18,731 bases of DNA from Ophiocordyceps camponoti-saundersi (nom. inval.) (Eukaryota > Ascomycota > Sordariomycetes > Hypocreales > Ophiocordycipitaceae). Of the stretch, positions 7,745-15,653 are shown piece by piece. Every line of letters begins with the position of its first letter. The first letter of the stretch is position 1. Made by a program: the position numbers and the translations under genes. Under the pieces are notes generated by a model that searched no databases, was not told where the DNA came from, and saw nothing but the letters and a program-made list of their open reading frames with translations. The DNA lies in assembly GCA_003339415.1 (NCBI GenBank), contig PDHQ01000501.1, forward strand, positions 1 to 18,731. Reading direction: 5' to 3'.

Positions 7745-8988
7745 ACCCTCACGTTAAGGCCGCCATTTATCGGGGTTTCCGTCACCTTATCCAATATATA
7801 ACAATACTGAATTAGCTATTTGTTAACCAAGGCCGACATCAGGCAGATTTCGCACACAATACTTCGATTTTTTTATCTTGGCAATGTGCTGTGTTTTAAT
7901 TAAACAGTCGTACAACATTATTTTATGCTTCTTCCTTTTTACCTGATATTAAACAGGACTAAAGAGCCCCCCTTATTCCGAAGTTACGTGCAGTCAATTT
8001 GCCGAGTTCCTTTATGATTGTTAGCTCAATCGCCTTCGTATTCTCTACTAGCTTTCTTGTTTCAGATTCTAGGTACGGTTTTTTAATTTTTTACTTTTTG
8101 GTTTTTAGCACTAGCACGAAAAAGAATTAATTTATTTTTTTTTACGACGAAGTCGCCCAGCGGTATTTTCTCCCCAAAAACCGCTGGCTCTGCTCTGCAG
8201 CATATATGCCCGCAGCTCTAGGGAATATGCTACAGCTATCATATAATGACGCACAGCGCTTATCCCTACCAGAGGGTGTGGAATAATATTCCACACCCTC
8301 TGGTAGGGATAAGGGAATAAAATTCCCGCTGCCGCTGCCCCCCTGGTAAAAAAATATAAATTAATCATCAAAATATATTTACTACTTTTCCAGCACATCT
8401 TTAACTAAAATGTTGTCCTTAGTAAAAAAGATTTTCTCATCGTTTAAATCTTTAGATAATTTTAACTTAGAGGCCGTTACTTTATATATCCATAAGCTTA
8501 AGGCGGAACTTTTATTTTTCTTTTTAGTTACTAATGTCACCATTCTCACTTGAGTTTACGATTATTAAACTATATTTTAGTCTAGCGCTATACCGCACTG
8601 CTATTTTACCAGCTATAGCCACTTCACAGAGCTGGGAATAATATCCCTGGGCTCTGAGCCCTAAAAATACCTTATAAAATTATTCTTTAAAAAAGAATAA
8701 TTGTTCTTTACTCAACGTTCTGCTACCCCATTTAATTATATTATCCTCTTATTAATATAATATATTATGGACAAGGTTTCGGTATATTGTTTAGATCCGT
8801 TAAATTATCGATGCTTCTATAGCTTAACAAGCGCTCTGTTACGAGCTCATTAAATTGTGGCTGATTCTAGGCCTATCTCCTTGTCGACTTTAATAAAAAC
8901 TCCCTTAATTTCACTTAACTAATAATTTAGGAACCTTAACTCTTGTTCTGGGCTGTTTCCCTTTTGACATACACGGTGTTTTTGCTTA
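7745..8988 (-). rRNA. rnl: rnl exon 3 (about L1020 to L1923)
   Basis: Conserved blocks are GGGAAACAGCCCAGAAC, GAGCTCGTAACAG, ATGGGGTAGCAGAACGTTG, GGTGACATTAGTAAC, GTAGAGAATACGAAGGCG, GGAACTCGGCAAATTGACTG, CGTAACTTCGG, AAAACACAGCAC and AAATGGCGGCCTTAACG. Expansion insertions lie at about 8600-8660 and 8150-8345, the latter holding a 27-bp perfect palindrome. The 5' limit is uncertain by a few nucleotides, because three G residues near 8985-8990 could be the intron end. Confidence 0.92.
8259..8313. repeat. Perfect 27-bp palindrome within an rnl exon
   Basis: Arms 8259-8285 and 8287-8313 are perfectly complementary with a single central base. The arms contain CCAGAGGGTGTGGAATA; the CACACCCTCTGG motif is shared with GC repeats at 14292, 16828 and 540. 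It lies in a variable region, between the block ending near GTAACGGCC and the block starting ACCGTACCTAGAATC. Confidence 0.95.
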
Positions 8989-9171
8989 CCTAATTTATTT
9001 TTATTTTTTTATGAATTTTTCTGGGACCACTTCGCAGCAGCGCCAGCGCTGGGAATTTTACAATTTTAATTATATATCTAGGGACATATGCATAGCGGGT
9101 TTACAATACCTAAAGGTTATTGTAAACTCATTTAAATATAATTAATAGAATAAATTATATTTAAATGGCAC

Positions 9172-9211
9172 ATTTTGCATCTATAGATATGTCTATCTAT
9201 AGATGCAAAAT
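9172..9211. repeat. 18-bp palindrome with CATTTT/AAAAT ends
   Basis: ATTTTGCATCTATAGATA (9172-9189) is perfectly complementary to 9194-9211. It is nested in a longer interrupted palindrome (AAATGGCACATTTT...AAAATGTGCC, about 9163-9239). The outer pieces suggest that one element inserted into another. Confidence 0.85.
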
Positions 9212-9673
9212 ACACAGATATATATTTAAAATGTGCCGCATATTTTTCCATCGTAGGGGACTCTGAGTCCCGAAAAATAAGCAGCCGAGCTGGAATATTA
9301 TTCCCCCGCCTCCTGCTTCGCAGTAAAACAAAATAAATTATAAATATTTAAAACTAATAAATAAGCAAAATTTTCTCCCTAAATAGTGCACAACTTCATA
9401 TTTATGCAATATCCATTTAGACAACAGGTTATTTTATAAACCAGATTTCAAGAGGACGACGGCGGTAAAAAATTTTCCATAAAAAATTTTTATTCCGCCT
9501 AAAATTCCCTTATCCCTGCTGATTTTTAGCAGAGCGGGACTATTAGTCTGCTCCGCTTATTTTTTATATATATATAAAAAATAAGAAGCCGAAAAATATG
9601 CTGGGTTAGTCGTCCCCTGATATTAAAGTAATCTATTTTTTATAGTATTATAATAAGTAAGTACTTATGTGTA

Positions 9674-10545
9674 TTAGTTATCTACTTCTGAAACACGATA
9701 TAGTCCTTTAACAAGGCTTTCTCTTTTTATTGCGTTTCGTATAGCTTGTCTTTTTATACCTAAATACTCGCCTGCCTTAGTTAAAGTTGGAAATTTTAAT
9801 TTTTCATTAGTTTGAGTATTTAAAAGTATAACTGATACTCCTTCACGTTCTGTAGTTTTAGCTGTAATATTCGCTAAAGCTTCAGCTTTTAAAGGATTAT
9901 TTTTTCTATAGTTAGTTGTAGTCGCTTGCAACCCTGCAGGTCGCTGCGCGACCAAAGGGCAAGAGATAATTTATCTCTAGTTTCTTTACTAACTTCTTTT
10001 CCTGAATGAACTGAAGATAATATATCCTTAAGTTCTTGTGTAACTTTTTTTAATTTAAACTTCTCTATGTTTTCACGGGTATGTTTATACCCTAATAGCG
10101 AATAAGCATACTTTAATATATTGTATTCAGGATTTAGTAAGTCCAAATAATACTGTTCTCTTTTAATAAGTTCATCTGCTCTGCAGTATTCTAATATTTC
10201 CAATATGAAACTTTCGTATCCATATTTTAGTAAAGCAGCATTAATAGGTCTAGGATTTCTTTTTAATTCACTTTGATTATAGTATTCACTTAATCTTTTT
10301 GATAAATTTAAACCACTACCTACATAAGATTTATTGTTTAATTTATTGATTCAACAATAAATACCTGGTTTACCTTTATTATCATGCAAAATTATTTTTT
10401 TATTTAATAGTGCATCATTATAGCTTTTTACCTGAGCTATAGCTACATTTTTATTACTTAATAGAAAATTATTTTTTTTGACGATGTTATTATATTTTAA
10501 TAAAGCCGACAGCTTAGTGTTTGTCTCATACCAAACATGGGTCAT
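9674..10545 (-). pseudogene. GIY-YIG homing endonuclease, frame shifted by a 32-nt GC insert
   Basis: The GIY-YIG nuclease domain begins with KGKPGIYCWINKLNNKSYVG (TGA read as Trp), followed by SGLNLSKRLSEYY, ALLKYGYESFILEILEYC and the catalytic-region glutamate motif LIKREQYYLDLLNPEYNIL. NUMOD-like repeats follow (LGYKHTRENI, VSKETRDKLSLA). After a 32-nt GC-rich insert (9926-9957) the frame changes and the C-terminal helix-turn-helix module resumes (FPTLTKAGEYLGIKRQAIRN), ending at 9674. Without frame repair, translation from ATG 10545 stops at 9889 after about 218 aa. That product keeps the nuclease domain but loses the DNA-binding end. A partly active or recently broken gene is plausible. 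Confidence 0.88.
9926..9957. repeat. 32-nt GC hairpin insert in the GIY-YIG gene
   Basis: On the minus strand GGTCGC-GCA-GCGACC forms a 6-bp hairpin, followed by CTGCAGGG. Deleting 32 nt joins KLSLA to ATTTNYRKNN in one frame. The exact ends are inferred. Confidence 0.7.
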
Positions 10546-11084
10546 AGAAAAAAGGGGAATAATATTCCCTCCATGCTCATCTCTCAGATCCCTGGTGTCT
10601 CCACTAGTTTTTATAATTAAATTTATAATTTAATTAATTAATTTATAAATGATAATTATAAAAAACTTGTTTTTTTTTATGTTATGGCTAATTAGCTTAA
10701 ATTAGTCATTAATAAAAAAAACTAGGTCCGGCTAGAATATAATTCCCAGCAAGCTTTATAACATCTTTTTTTACAGTACCATAACCTATTAACACCGTTT
10801 AAACAGGGTGTCAGCCCATTTAAACTGGTCACCCTTCGAAGGGTAGTTGCCTGTCGTATTAAGTCTTTTGTAAAAACCGGCTTAGAAATAGCTAAATACT
10901 GTTTAAATAAATTACTTTATTGCCATTGCACCCTTTCGAGCGAGGCCTGACTATATCTTAAGCTTACGCTAACCAACATTTAGTCGATGAACTGCACACC
11001 CTACCTTGATTTGCAATAGTCGGTGCTTGGCTGCAGATTACCCTTTTTACTTCGATTTTTTCTTTACTGCGAGCTTTTAAGGCT

Positions 11085-11125
11085 TATTTTTTTTATATAT
11101 ATATATATAAAAAAATAAGAAGCCA
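11085..11125. repeat. AT palindrome with GGCTT/AAGCC ends
   Basis: GGCTTATTTTTTTTATATAT and its complement TATAAAAAAATAAGAAGCC face each other. A close relative lies at about 9556-9592, where GCTTATTTTTTATA meets AAAAAATAAGAAGC. Both are in the same intron. Confidence 0.75.
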
Positions 11126-11313
11126 CGGAGCCCTAAAAACTTAAAAATAAAAAATTTCGAAGATCAATCATGATTTTACCTTACCTTGAGTCATTACCTA
11201 AGCCATAGGACGTATTACTCTACTCCTACTTGGTTATAATTGCTTTAGGGTATTCCCGCAATTTGTTGATTTATAGCAGAAGGTTCACTTCTACAAAAAG
11301 GCTGTACCATACA

Positions 11314-11508
11314 ACCTTATCACTCTATGTCTGATAACCGAGACACATCTTCGCCATTCCGAGTCTGTATACTCACTGGTAGAATCTTCACGATCCCCCA
11401 AAACATAACATAGACGCTTTTGGCGTCTAGAATTTGTCTAAGATAAGAATTCTGTACCTGCTAGATGTGATTACTCATAATTTCCTACTATTATAGGTTT
11501 CGCAGAAA
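11314..11508 (-). rRNA. rnl: rnl exon 2 (about L800 to L1020)
   Basis: It starts TTTCTGCGAAACCTATAATA, equivalent to E. coli UCUCCCCGAAAGCUAUUUAGG. It contains GGGGGATCGTGAAG and ACAGACTCGGAATGGCGAAG and ends GACATAGAGTGATAAGGT. The GACATA segment can pair with TATGTC at the start of exon 3, which supports the joining. Confidence 0.92.
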
Positions 11509-12245
11509 CAAATCTACTTCTATTACCTTATTTAAATTTCATATATAGTATTATAAAAAAAAACTATAAGTGATCACACTTATAAGGTAAAGCCGAAGTC
11601 CTTCTCCCTAAATGATAAATATACCTATAATTTTATCATCTATTTAGCAAATAATAAATACTATTTTTAAGCTCTGCTCTAACTATCAGCTCTCTTAATT
11701 ATGAAAATATTTTTTATCAATCTTCCACTTTTTAAAGCTTTAGCTACAGCTGGCCTAGTTACACCTATATGTTTAGCTGCTGCAGTTAAATTATCAAAAG
11801 ATAATTTTTCCTTAGTATCGTTAATAATAACATCGACCTTTACACCTACAAGACTTATAGCTGATTTAGTTATTTTTTTGCGTGTTTCTTCTGAAAGTTT
11901 TATACCTTTTCGCTTAGTAGATATTTTATCTCTAACTTCTTGGCTTAATATTCTTCCTGTTGCTGCGATAGATAATTTATTTCTAGCTTGTTCATCTAGT
12001 ATGCGGCCTTCTCTAAAAAATTTCAAAGTTTCTTCTGTATGTTTATAGCCTAGGAAAGAATTTGCCTTTTCTAGTATGTTATATTGTGGTTTTAAGTTTT
12101 TTTTTTACTTAAAATTAATAAAAAAAACGTATTTTTATAAAATAAATTTACAATTTTATAAAAATGCTAAATTTAAGTAGTATTGTTCTCTTTTTATAAC
12201 TTGTTCTTTATCAGCTACATATTCTAATATTACCAAAGTAAAATT

Positions 12246-12318
12246 ACGGCGAAGCCTCCATATTTTAAAAGTGCATTGTGAATAGGTGTCTTACGTATAG
12301 GGCTTCGCCGTGCTTAAC
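12246..12318. repeat. Opposed 11-nt GC pieces (ACGGCGAAGCC / GGCTTCGCCGT)
   Basis: Two copies of the same 11-nt GC module, near 12246-12257 and near 12299-12310, lie in inverted orientation about 40 nt apart. Both interrupt the endonuclease remnant. Confidence 0.7.
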
Positions 12319-12392
12319 ACTATAATATTTATAAAATCTATTAGTTAAATTTATAGAACTACCTAGATAAAATTTACAATTAACATTATTAA

Positions 12393-12435
12393 ATTTTATA
12401 CATCTTATAAGATTTATCTTTAAGATGTATAAAAT
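12393..12435. repeat. 15-bp palindrome with ATTTTATA/TATAAAAT ends
   Basis: ATTTTATACATCTTA (12393-12407) faces its perfect complement at 12421-12435 around a 13-nt loop. It interrupts the GIY-YIG remnant directly after the GIYCW motif, together with an adjoining GTAGCTATGTAGCTAC piece. Confidence 0.85.
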
Positions 12436-12948
12436 GTGTAGCTATGTAGCTACTCCCCAGCAATATATACCTTTTTTATTTCTGTTATCACTTAATATTT
12501 TAATTTTATCTATATCGCAATTTTTATAAATAATTGCTGGTGTAGCGCAGCGTATAATAATATATTTTATTCACTGTTGAGCAAACAAATTTATATTATA
12601 TATATATCTTTAAATAACTAATTACTTATAGCCTTAATAGCCTAGTAAGTCATAATAACCATCTTCACCACTCTTGATTACTTAATTTTACTGCAGATTT
12701 TGCATACTAGGGCTTATTTTATATATATAAAATCAGCGCGTAGCGTGTCGCGAAGCCGGAGAATGTGCGTGCTAGCTGGCAAAATCTACCCTGCGACTTC
12801 ATAGCCCCCCCCCCTATCAGCAATAAAATTACCTTTTCATATTTATTATTTTGTATCCTTTCGGATAAGGTTTGACTATATCTTAAGCAAATAATTATAT
12901 AACTATAATTACAAGCCAACCAACAATTAGTCGATGAACTGCACACCT

Positions 12949-13015
12949 AGCGTAGCTAGGTTGCCCTGCCCCCGCCTCCACTGGGAGGCAGAGGCTTTGC
13001 CTGGGGGCAACCTAA
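12949..13015. repeat. GC-rich imperfect palindrome inside the L800 intron core
   Basis: TAGGTTGCCC near the left end is complementary to GGGCAACCTA near the right end, with CCCCGCCTCC/GAGGCAGAGG pieces inside. It lies between the P6 and P7 strands, where a loop insertion would not break the ribozyme core. Confidence 0.75.
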
Positions 13016-13230
13016 AAATACCCTGGTGATTGGCTGCGGATCTCTCATTATACTTACGTATATAAATCTATGTTTTACCATACCACGAGTCATTACCTGT
13101 GCCACTAAAATGTTACCACGTTTGCTTGGTCTAGATTTTTTTAGAGCTTTCCCGTCAATTTGATGATTTATTGCAGAAAGTTCATTTCTACACACTGGCT
13201 ATTTAAAAATTGCTTACATATTTATTCTTT

Positions 13231-13860
13231 ACCAGCTATCACGGTCAGTATTGTCTTTCACTATACCTACCACAGTTCTTCGGAGATTTTTGCAACAATC
13301 ACCCGTTCGGACTCTTATAATCCTGACTGTGGTAAAATCACCGTGCTTCGGGTCTAACTTTAGATACTATATTTATTTTTGTATTAACCATCGTCTTAAC
13401 TACGCTTACGCTCGCATCTAATGTTAACTTGGTGACCCATTATGCAAAAGGTACGTTCTTTATATTGAACTGCTTATAAAAACCCTACTATTTAAAACGT
13501 TCCCTCACGGTACTTTTTCGCTGACGCTTATCTATCATATTTAGCCTTTGAGGAAGGTTCCCCTTTAATTCAAACAGTTTTTGTTTCCCATTTTACTATA
13601 TAGCTGTTCTACTTTCACTCTGGTTATTCGTAGAATCTCTTTTGATTTATTTTCCTGAAGTTACTAAGGTTTTTCAGTTCACTTCGTTTAGTATTAGAAT
13701 TTCTCTTAGGGTTATAAAGATACTTAGATATTTCTCATTTTACATATTAGATATCTTATTAAGATATCTAATATATAAAATGTGGCGCGCAGGGAGGGAA
13801 GCCCTCCCGCTGCTCTCTACATATATGTGTTTATATTAATTAAATTGTAATTGTCCCTTT
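13231..13860 (-). rRNA. rnl: rnl exon 1 (5' domain; 5' end approximate)
   Basis: Recognisable blocks are GAACTGAAAAACCTTAGTAA, AAATAAATCAAAAGAGATTC, GTACCGTGAGGGA, CGTACCTTTTGCATAATGGG, GACCCGAAGCACGGTGAT, GAGTCCGAACGGGTGATTG and GATAGCTGGT. A 23-bp palindrome (13736-13782) plus a GC-rich piece lie near the 5' end, upstream of GAGAAATATCTAAG. It is not clear whether they are inside the mature rRNA. Confidence 0.88.
13736..13782. repeat. 23-bp palindrome near the rnl 5' end
   Basis: Arms 13736-13758 and 13760-13782 are complementary with one mismatch and a 1-nt centre. The ends are CATTTTA/TATAAAATG, the same ends seen in other AT palindromes of the window. It is followed by a GC block, GGCGCGCAGGGAGGG, which contains the hairpin GGGAGG-GAAG-CCCTCCC. 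Confidence 0.88.
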
Positions 13861-13919
13861 GATATATAGCATTTTTTTTCATAATAGTTTCTTTTTATAC
13901 TAATTTTTATTTTTTTATT

Positions 13920-13950
13920 TTTATTGTTATTGTTATTGTTATTGTTATTT
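13920..13950. repeat. Tandem TTATTG microsatellite
   Basis: About five copies of TTATTG stand in the AT-rich spacer between trnP and rnl. On the minus strand this is just upstream of the presumed rnl 5' end. Confidence 0.85.
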
Positions 13951-14031
13951 TTTATTTAAAGTATTAATTATATATCTTTTACCATTAGGCAGTATTTATA
14001 TAAGTTCTACCAGGTAGCTATTTGCCTTATT

Positions 14032-14103
14032 CGGGTTACCAGGAATCGAACCCAGGAATTATTTCTCCCAAAGAAATCGCTTTAACCACTCAGCCATAAC
14101 CCG
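14032..14103 (-). tRNA. trnP: tRNA-Pro (UGG)
   Basis: It folds as a cloverleaf: acceptor CGGGTTA/TAACCCG, anticodon stem ATTTC/GAAAT around loop TTTGGGA (anticodon TGG), and a T-loop TTCGATT on a CTGGG/CCTGG stem. It is the last gene before rnl, as in Sordariomycetes. Confidence 0.93.
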
Positions 14104-14600
14104 TTTAGTTTTTAATATTTTGGTGTGTGGGCTTCGTCCCTACATCACCCGGTACCACCCCACACGTTAGGTATGGTATCCGTTCATTATACCTAAGCCC
14201 CCCCCCCCCCCTTTTTTTTTTGTATGATATATTAAACTATACAATAAATATATATAGGCTGATTTTTCAGCAGCTCTACTGCGCGCATTTTTCACACCCT
14301 CTGGGTGGCGCAAGCGTCCCTAGCTAAATTTTGTAGCTATGCTACAAAATAGCGCAGGGTGGCGCATGCGTCCCTGCCAGCCTGCCTGCCTGCCTGCGTA
14401 TTTTTTTATAAAAAATGTGCTGGCTGGCTGGGAATTTTATTCCTGGCAGGCACGGTGGCGCTTATTTTCCTGCGTATTTTTTTATAAAAAATGTGCAGCA
14501 AAATATGCTAGTAGCGCCCCTTCGGGGCGTGAAAAATATGCGGAGCAGGCGTGCTAATAGCCCCGAAGCCCAATAAATACCTCCATAATACTTTTATTAG
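14104..14600. other. trnW-trnP spacer filled with GC repeats
   Basis: No gene is seen. It contains a C14 run followed by a T9 run (about 14199-14221) and copy A of the large modular repeat (14281-14540). Open frames here are by-products of the repeats. Confidence 0.8.
14281..14540 (+). repeat. Large modular GC repeat, copy A
   Basis: Modules in order are: CACACCCTCTGGGTGGCGCA with AGCGTCCC; then TAGCTAAATTTTGTAGCTAT with its palindromic partner and AGCGCAGGGTGGCGCA; two TTTTTTTATAAAAAA hairpins with TGCG/TGTGC ends; and TAGCGCCCCTTCGGGGCG with GTGAAAAATATGC. Each module is itself a hairpin. Copy B is at 18125-18318 in inverted orientation, and a shortened copy C is at 16823-16939. Confidence 0.9.
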
Positions 14601-14672
14601 CAAGAGTACTCGGATTTGAACCAAGAATTTGAAGGTTGAAGCTTCCTATTTTCCCTATTAAACTACACTCTT
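14601..14672 (-). tRNA. trnW: tRNA-Trp (UCA)
   Basis: The acceptor arm is AAGAGTG with TACTCTT, the anticodon loop is CTTCAAC (anticodon TCA), and the T-loop is TTCAAAT. Anticodon UCA reads UGA as well as UGG, in agreement with the in-frame TGA codons in rps3, nad6 and the endonucleases. The top pair of the anticodon stem is mismatched. Confidence 0.9.
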
Positions 14673-15119
14673 AACCAGCCCAGTACCAGCACTAGCATTA
14701 GCGCTAGCGCTGTGAGTGTCGTAAAAAAAAGTAATTATAATTTTTTGCTACCCAGCGCAGCGCATATTTTTCTGCCAGCCTGCCTGCCAGCAGCTCTAGC
14801 TCTACTGCGCGCGCATTTTCCTGCGCTGCGCATGCGGGAATAGGGTGTGAATTTTATTCCCAGCAGTAGAGCTAGCAGGCCGCGCCATTTTATATTCGAA
14901 TTACGAATATAAAATAGCGCAATTTCATGCTACGTATAGAAATTTAGCATGCGCCGCAGCTGTTATATATATATATAACGCTCTAGCTCTACTCTAGCTC
15001 TAGCGAAGGCGAGCTAGAGCTGGAGCTGGCGGGACCCCATTAGGGTTAAAAATAAGCTGCTCTAGGAATTTTATTTTATAATAAAATCCGGTTTTATAAA
15101 TAAAACCCTCTACAAAAAA
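14673..15119. other. trnS-trnW spacer with GC clusters
   Basis: No gene is seen. It holds GCGCTAGCGC and CTAGCTCTA-rich pieces, a GGGAATA...GAATTTTATTCCC block, the ATTTTATATTCG palindrome (14886-14915) and an (AT)n-centred hairpin near 14961. A GAGCTAGAGC palindrome lies near 15010. Parts (AATTTTATTCCCAGCAGTAG, about 14850-14880) recur at 18344-18373. Confidence 0.8.
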
Positions 15120-15204
15120 CAGAGAATATCCGATTCGAACGGATGAGGTTTATCGTCCTAGTAAAGCTCAAATTTACTGCCTTAGACCTCTCGGCCAATT
15201 CCCT
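15120..15204 (-). tRNA. trnS: tRNA-Ser (UGA)
   Basis: This class II tRNA has a long variable arm: acceptor AGGGAAT/ATTCTCT, anticodon stem GTAAA/TTTAC around loop TTTGAGC (anticodon TGA, reading UCN), and T-arm ATCCG-TTCGAAT-CGGAT. Confidence 0.93.
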
Positions 15205-15231
15205 TATTGTGTTGTATCGTATTTTTTAGCT

Positions 15232-15303
15232 TAATTCCTCAGCGAGTTGAACGCTGATAATATTCTTATCAAGAATACACTTTACCGATTAAGTTAAGGA
15301 ATC
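15232..15303 (-). tRNA. trnI: tRNA-Ile (GAU)
   Basis: The acceptor is GATTCCT/AGGAATT, the D stem ACT/AGT, the anticodon stem TATTC/GAATA around TTGATAA (anticodon GAT), and the T stem CAGCG/CGCTG with loop TTCAACT. Confidence 0.92.
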
Positions 15304-15369
15304 TTTAATATAGTATTTTTACATACCATATAGGGGTTATGAAGATTGAGCTTTTGAGAGACAGAGGGA

Positions 15370-15425
15370 TTGTTCGCTGATATTATAGTCGAGAGATTGG
15401 GTTGTTCGCTGATATTATAGTCGAG
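15370..15425. repeat. Two direct copies of a 24-nt sequence between trnV and trnI
   Basis: TTGTTCGCTGATATTATAGT followed by CGAG occurs at 15370-15393 and again at 15402-15425, with AGATTGGG between them. The repeated unit resembles no tRNA part. It may be a small duplication. Confidence 0.9.
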
Positions 15426-15505
15426 GAATAATTTTTTTCGCTGCAGATCCTGTTTTACTACTCTCTTTCTGGGTCATCTTCTGAGCTCTATATCTTATAA
15501 CCCTT

Positions 15506-15578
15506 TGAGCAATAAAGGACTTGAACCTTTAACATTTTGTGTGTAAAACAAACGTTCTACCAATTGAACTAATTTCTC
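15506..15578 (-). tRNA. trnV: tRNA-Val (UAC)
   Basis: The acceptor is GAGAAAT/ATTGCTC with one mismatch, the D arm GTTCAATTGGTAGAAC, the anticodon stem TTTGT/ACAAA around TTTACAC (anticodon TAC), and the T-arm AAAGG-TTCAAGT-CCTTT. Confidence 0.92.
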
Positions 15579-15653
15579 TTATTTACAATAATATAATATA
15601 TTTATAATAATATCACATTATTGTAAGTATATAATAAATATAAATTAACATAT

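Larger units (their letters stand above)
8989..11313 (-). mobile_element. Group I intron at about rnl L1020 with GIY-YIG gene
   Basis: The exon end GATAAGGT pairs with AGCCTT in the intron (P1 with U.G). The core is visible: CAAATTGCGGGAATACCC (P4-P5, about 11240-11262), GTAATGACTC, then GTTCATCGACTAAATGTTGG and TTAAGATATAGTC (P7/P3/P8/P7', about 10945-11000). The endonuclease gene follows the core, in the P9 region. The rest (9000-9670 and 10560-10740) holds GC pieces and palindromes at 9172-9211, 9560-9600 and 11085-11125. The 3' splice is near 8989 (uncertain by 1-4 nt). It is a sister of the L800 intron: IGS, core and P7 sequences are nearly the same. Confidence 0.88.
11679..12560 (-). 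pseudogene. GIY-YIG homing endonuclease remnant broken by several palindromic inserts
   Basis: Fragments of one GIY-YIG protein appear in order but in different frames. They are NKKGIYCW (about 12455-12480); NCKFYLGSSINLTNRFYKYY (about 12325-12385); RKTPIHNALLKYG (about 12258-12296); NFTLVILEYVADKEQ with VIKREQYYLNL (about 12175-12245); then a long C-terminal part, with KPQYNILEKANSFLGYKHTE and NUMOD-like repeats (LDEQARNKLSIAATGR, LSEETRKKITKS). A helix-turn-helix end (NLTAAAKHIGVTRPAVAKAL) leads to TAG at 11679. The gaps hold a 15-bp palindrome (12393-12435), two opposed 11-nt pieces GGCTTCGCCGT, and an AT-rich hairpin (about 12098-12172). With at least four insertions it cannot give a full protein. 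The last open part (11679-12026 and slightly upstream) is the best preserved. Confidence 0.85.
11509..13230 (-). mobile_element. Group I intron at about rnl L800 with a decayed GIY-YIG gene
   Basis: It is inserted after GATAGCTGGT in domain II; CTGGT pairs with GCCAG of the intron (P1, U.G at the splice), and the intron ends in G at 11509. The core shows CAAATTGACGGGAAAGCTC (about 13144-13162), GTAATGACTCGTGG (about 13083-13096), GTTCATCGACTAATTGTTGG (about 12920-12940) and TTAAGATATAGTC (about 12870-12884). Between P6 and P7 lies a GC-rich block with near-palindromic ends (12949-13015). The endonuclease remnant follows at 11679-12560. Confidence 0.9.
1001..13860 (-). rRNA. rnl: Mitochondrial large-subunit rRNA gene, six exons in window, 3' end outside
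   Basis: This gene encodes the rRNA of the mitochondrial large ribosomal subunit. Read on the minus strand, conserved 23S blocks occur in the right order: GTACCGTGAGGGA and TAATGGGTCA (domain I), GATAGCTGGT (domain II), GGGAAACAGCCCAG, AACTTCGG, CCTAAGGTAGCGAAAT (domain IV), AAGAGTAAACAGGAG, AACAGGCTAATTTG and GGCACCTCGATGTCGGC (domain V). Exons are about 13231-13860, 11314-11508, 7745-8988, 6791-6926, 3666-4481 and 1001-1137. The rest of domain V, domain VI and the sarcin-ricin loop are absent, so the gene continues past the left edge beyond the last intron. The 5' end near 13860 is only an estimate. Exons contain extra palindromic expansion segments. The position after trnP is typical for Sordariomycetes. 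Confidence 0.95.

Noticed and set aside
8132..8398. 88-aa minus-strand frame
   Set aside because: It lies across an rnl exon variable region and reads through the 27-bp palindrome; no protein family signs.
11701..12048. 115-aa plus-strand frame
   Set aside because: It is antisense to the GIY-YIG remnant's C-terminal part.
12806..12815. Poly-C runs (also 4631, 14199, 17031) as functional signals
   Set aside because: They are probably homopolymer drift, and lengths may be sequencing artefacts; no recurrent position relative to genes.
12956..13195. 79-aa minus-strand frame resembling an ORF in the L800 intron
   Set aside because: It covers the group I core (P4-P6) and a GC palindrome; its sequence is structural RNA, not protein-like.
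14281..14540. CRISPR-like array
   Set aside because: Repeats are hairpin modules of unequal spacing with no spacers, in mitochondrial DNA.
14339..14557. Plus-strand frame in spacer, with similar ones at 16875-17083 and 18022-18204
   Set aside because: All three arise from copies of the same GC repeat, hence their similar translations; not genes.
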